From positions 1 to 5,198 of the forward strand of contig DASYSA010000441.1 in the NCBI GenBank assembly GCA_036003885.1: a stretch of DNA of 5,198 nt, in the 5' to 3' direction. This DNA is from DASYSA01 sp036003885 (GTDB lineage: Bacteria > Acidobacteriota > Blastocatellia > UBA7656). Of this stretch, positions 5,192 through 5,198 are shown one piece after another. The notes under the pieces are model-generated. The model was not told the origin of the DNA. It did no database searches and worked only from the letters and a program-made list of their open reading frames with translations. The position numbers and the translations under genes were made by a program. How positions within the stretch are numbered: position 1 is the stretch's first letter; each line of letters starts with the position of its first letter.

Positions 5192-5198
5192 TTCTTCT

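Overview
The window is a compact, ordinary bacterial housekeeping region with no phage, transposase, CRISPR or RNA genes. It is moderately GC-rich. Small intergenic gaps are filled by unusual palindromic repeats. Codon use, gene content and this kind of intergenic palindrome suggest a soil-type lineage such as Acidobacteriota. That placement is an impression from memory of similar genomes, not proven by the sequence.

Layout: a minus-strand gene cluster reads from right to left. It holds a PduO-type cob(I)alamin adenosyltransferase (3688 to 3125), accD (3088 to 2225), folC (2112 to 796), a Nudix hydrolase of the ADP-ribose pyrophosphatase type (704 to 162), and the first 29 codons of a putative zinc-ribbon protein that runs off the left edge (88 to 1). 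A near-consensus sigma70 promoter (TTGACA, 17 nt, TATTAT) lies just upstream of the adenosyltransferase and probably drives the cluster. On the plus strand, divergently, is hom, encoding an ACT-domain homoserine dehydrogenase (3858 to 5129). No stretch longer than 300 bases lacks a gene.

The genes serve central metabolism: adenosylcobalamin formation, malonyl-CoA synthesis for fatty acids, folate polyglutamylation, nucleotide-sugar housekeeping, and the branch point to threonine and methionine. accD next to folC is a pairing also known in Escherichia coli; the other neighbours look like shared transcription rather than one pathway.

The most notable signal is in the gaps. Four intergenic elements (713-792, 2115-2222, 3751-3792, 5122-5191) are each built from tandem 7-nt units on one side and the inverted units on the other, giving long imperfect hairpins. 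Three different heptamer sequences are used (GAAATTC/GAAATGC, GGATTTT, GGATCTA), but the architecture is the same. The elements abut or overlap start and stop codons. One fills the whole accD-folC gap and one contains the hom stop codon.
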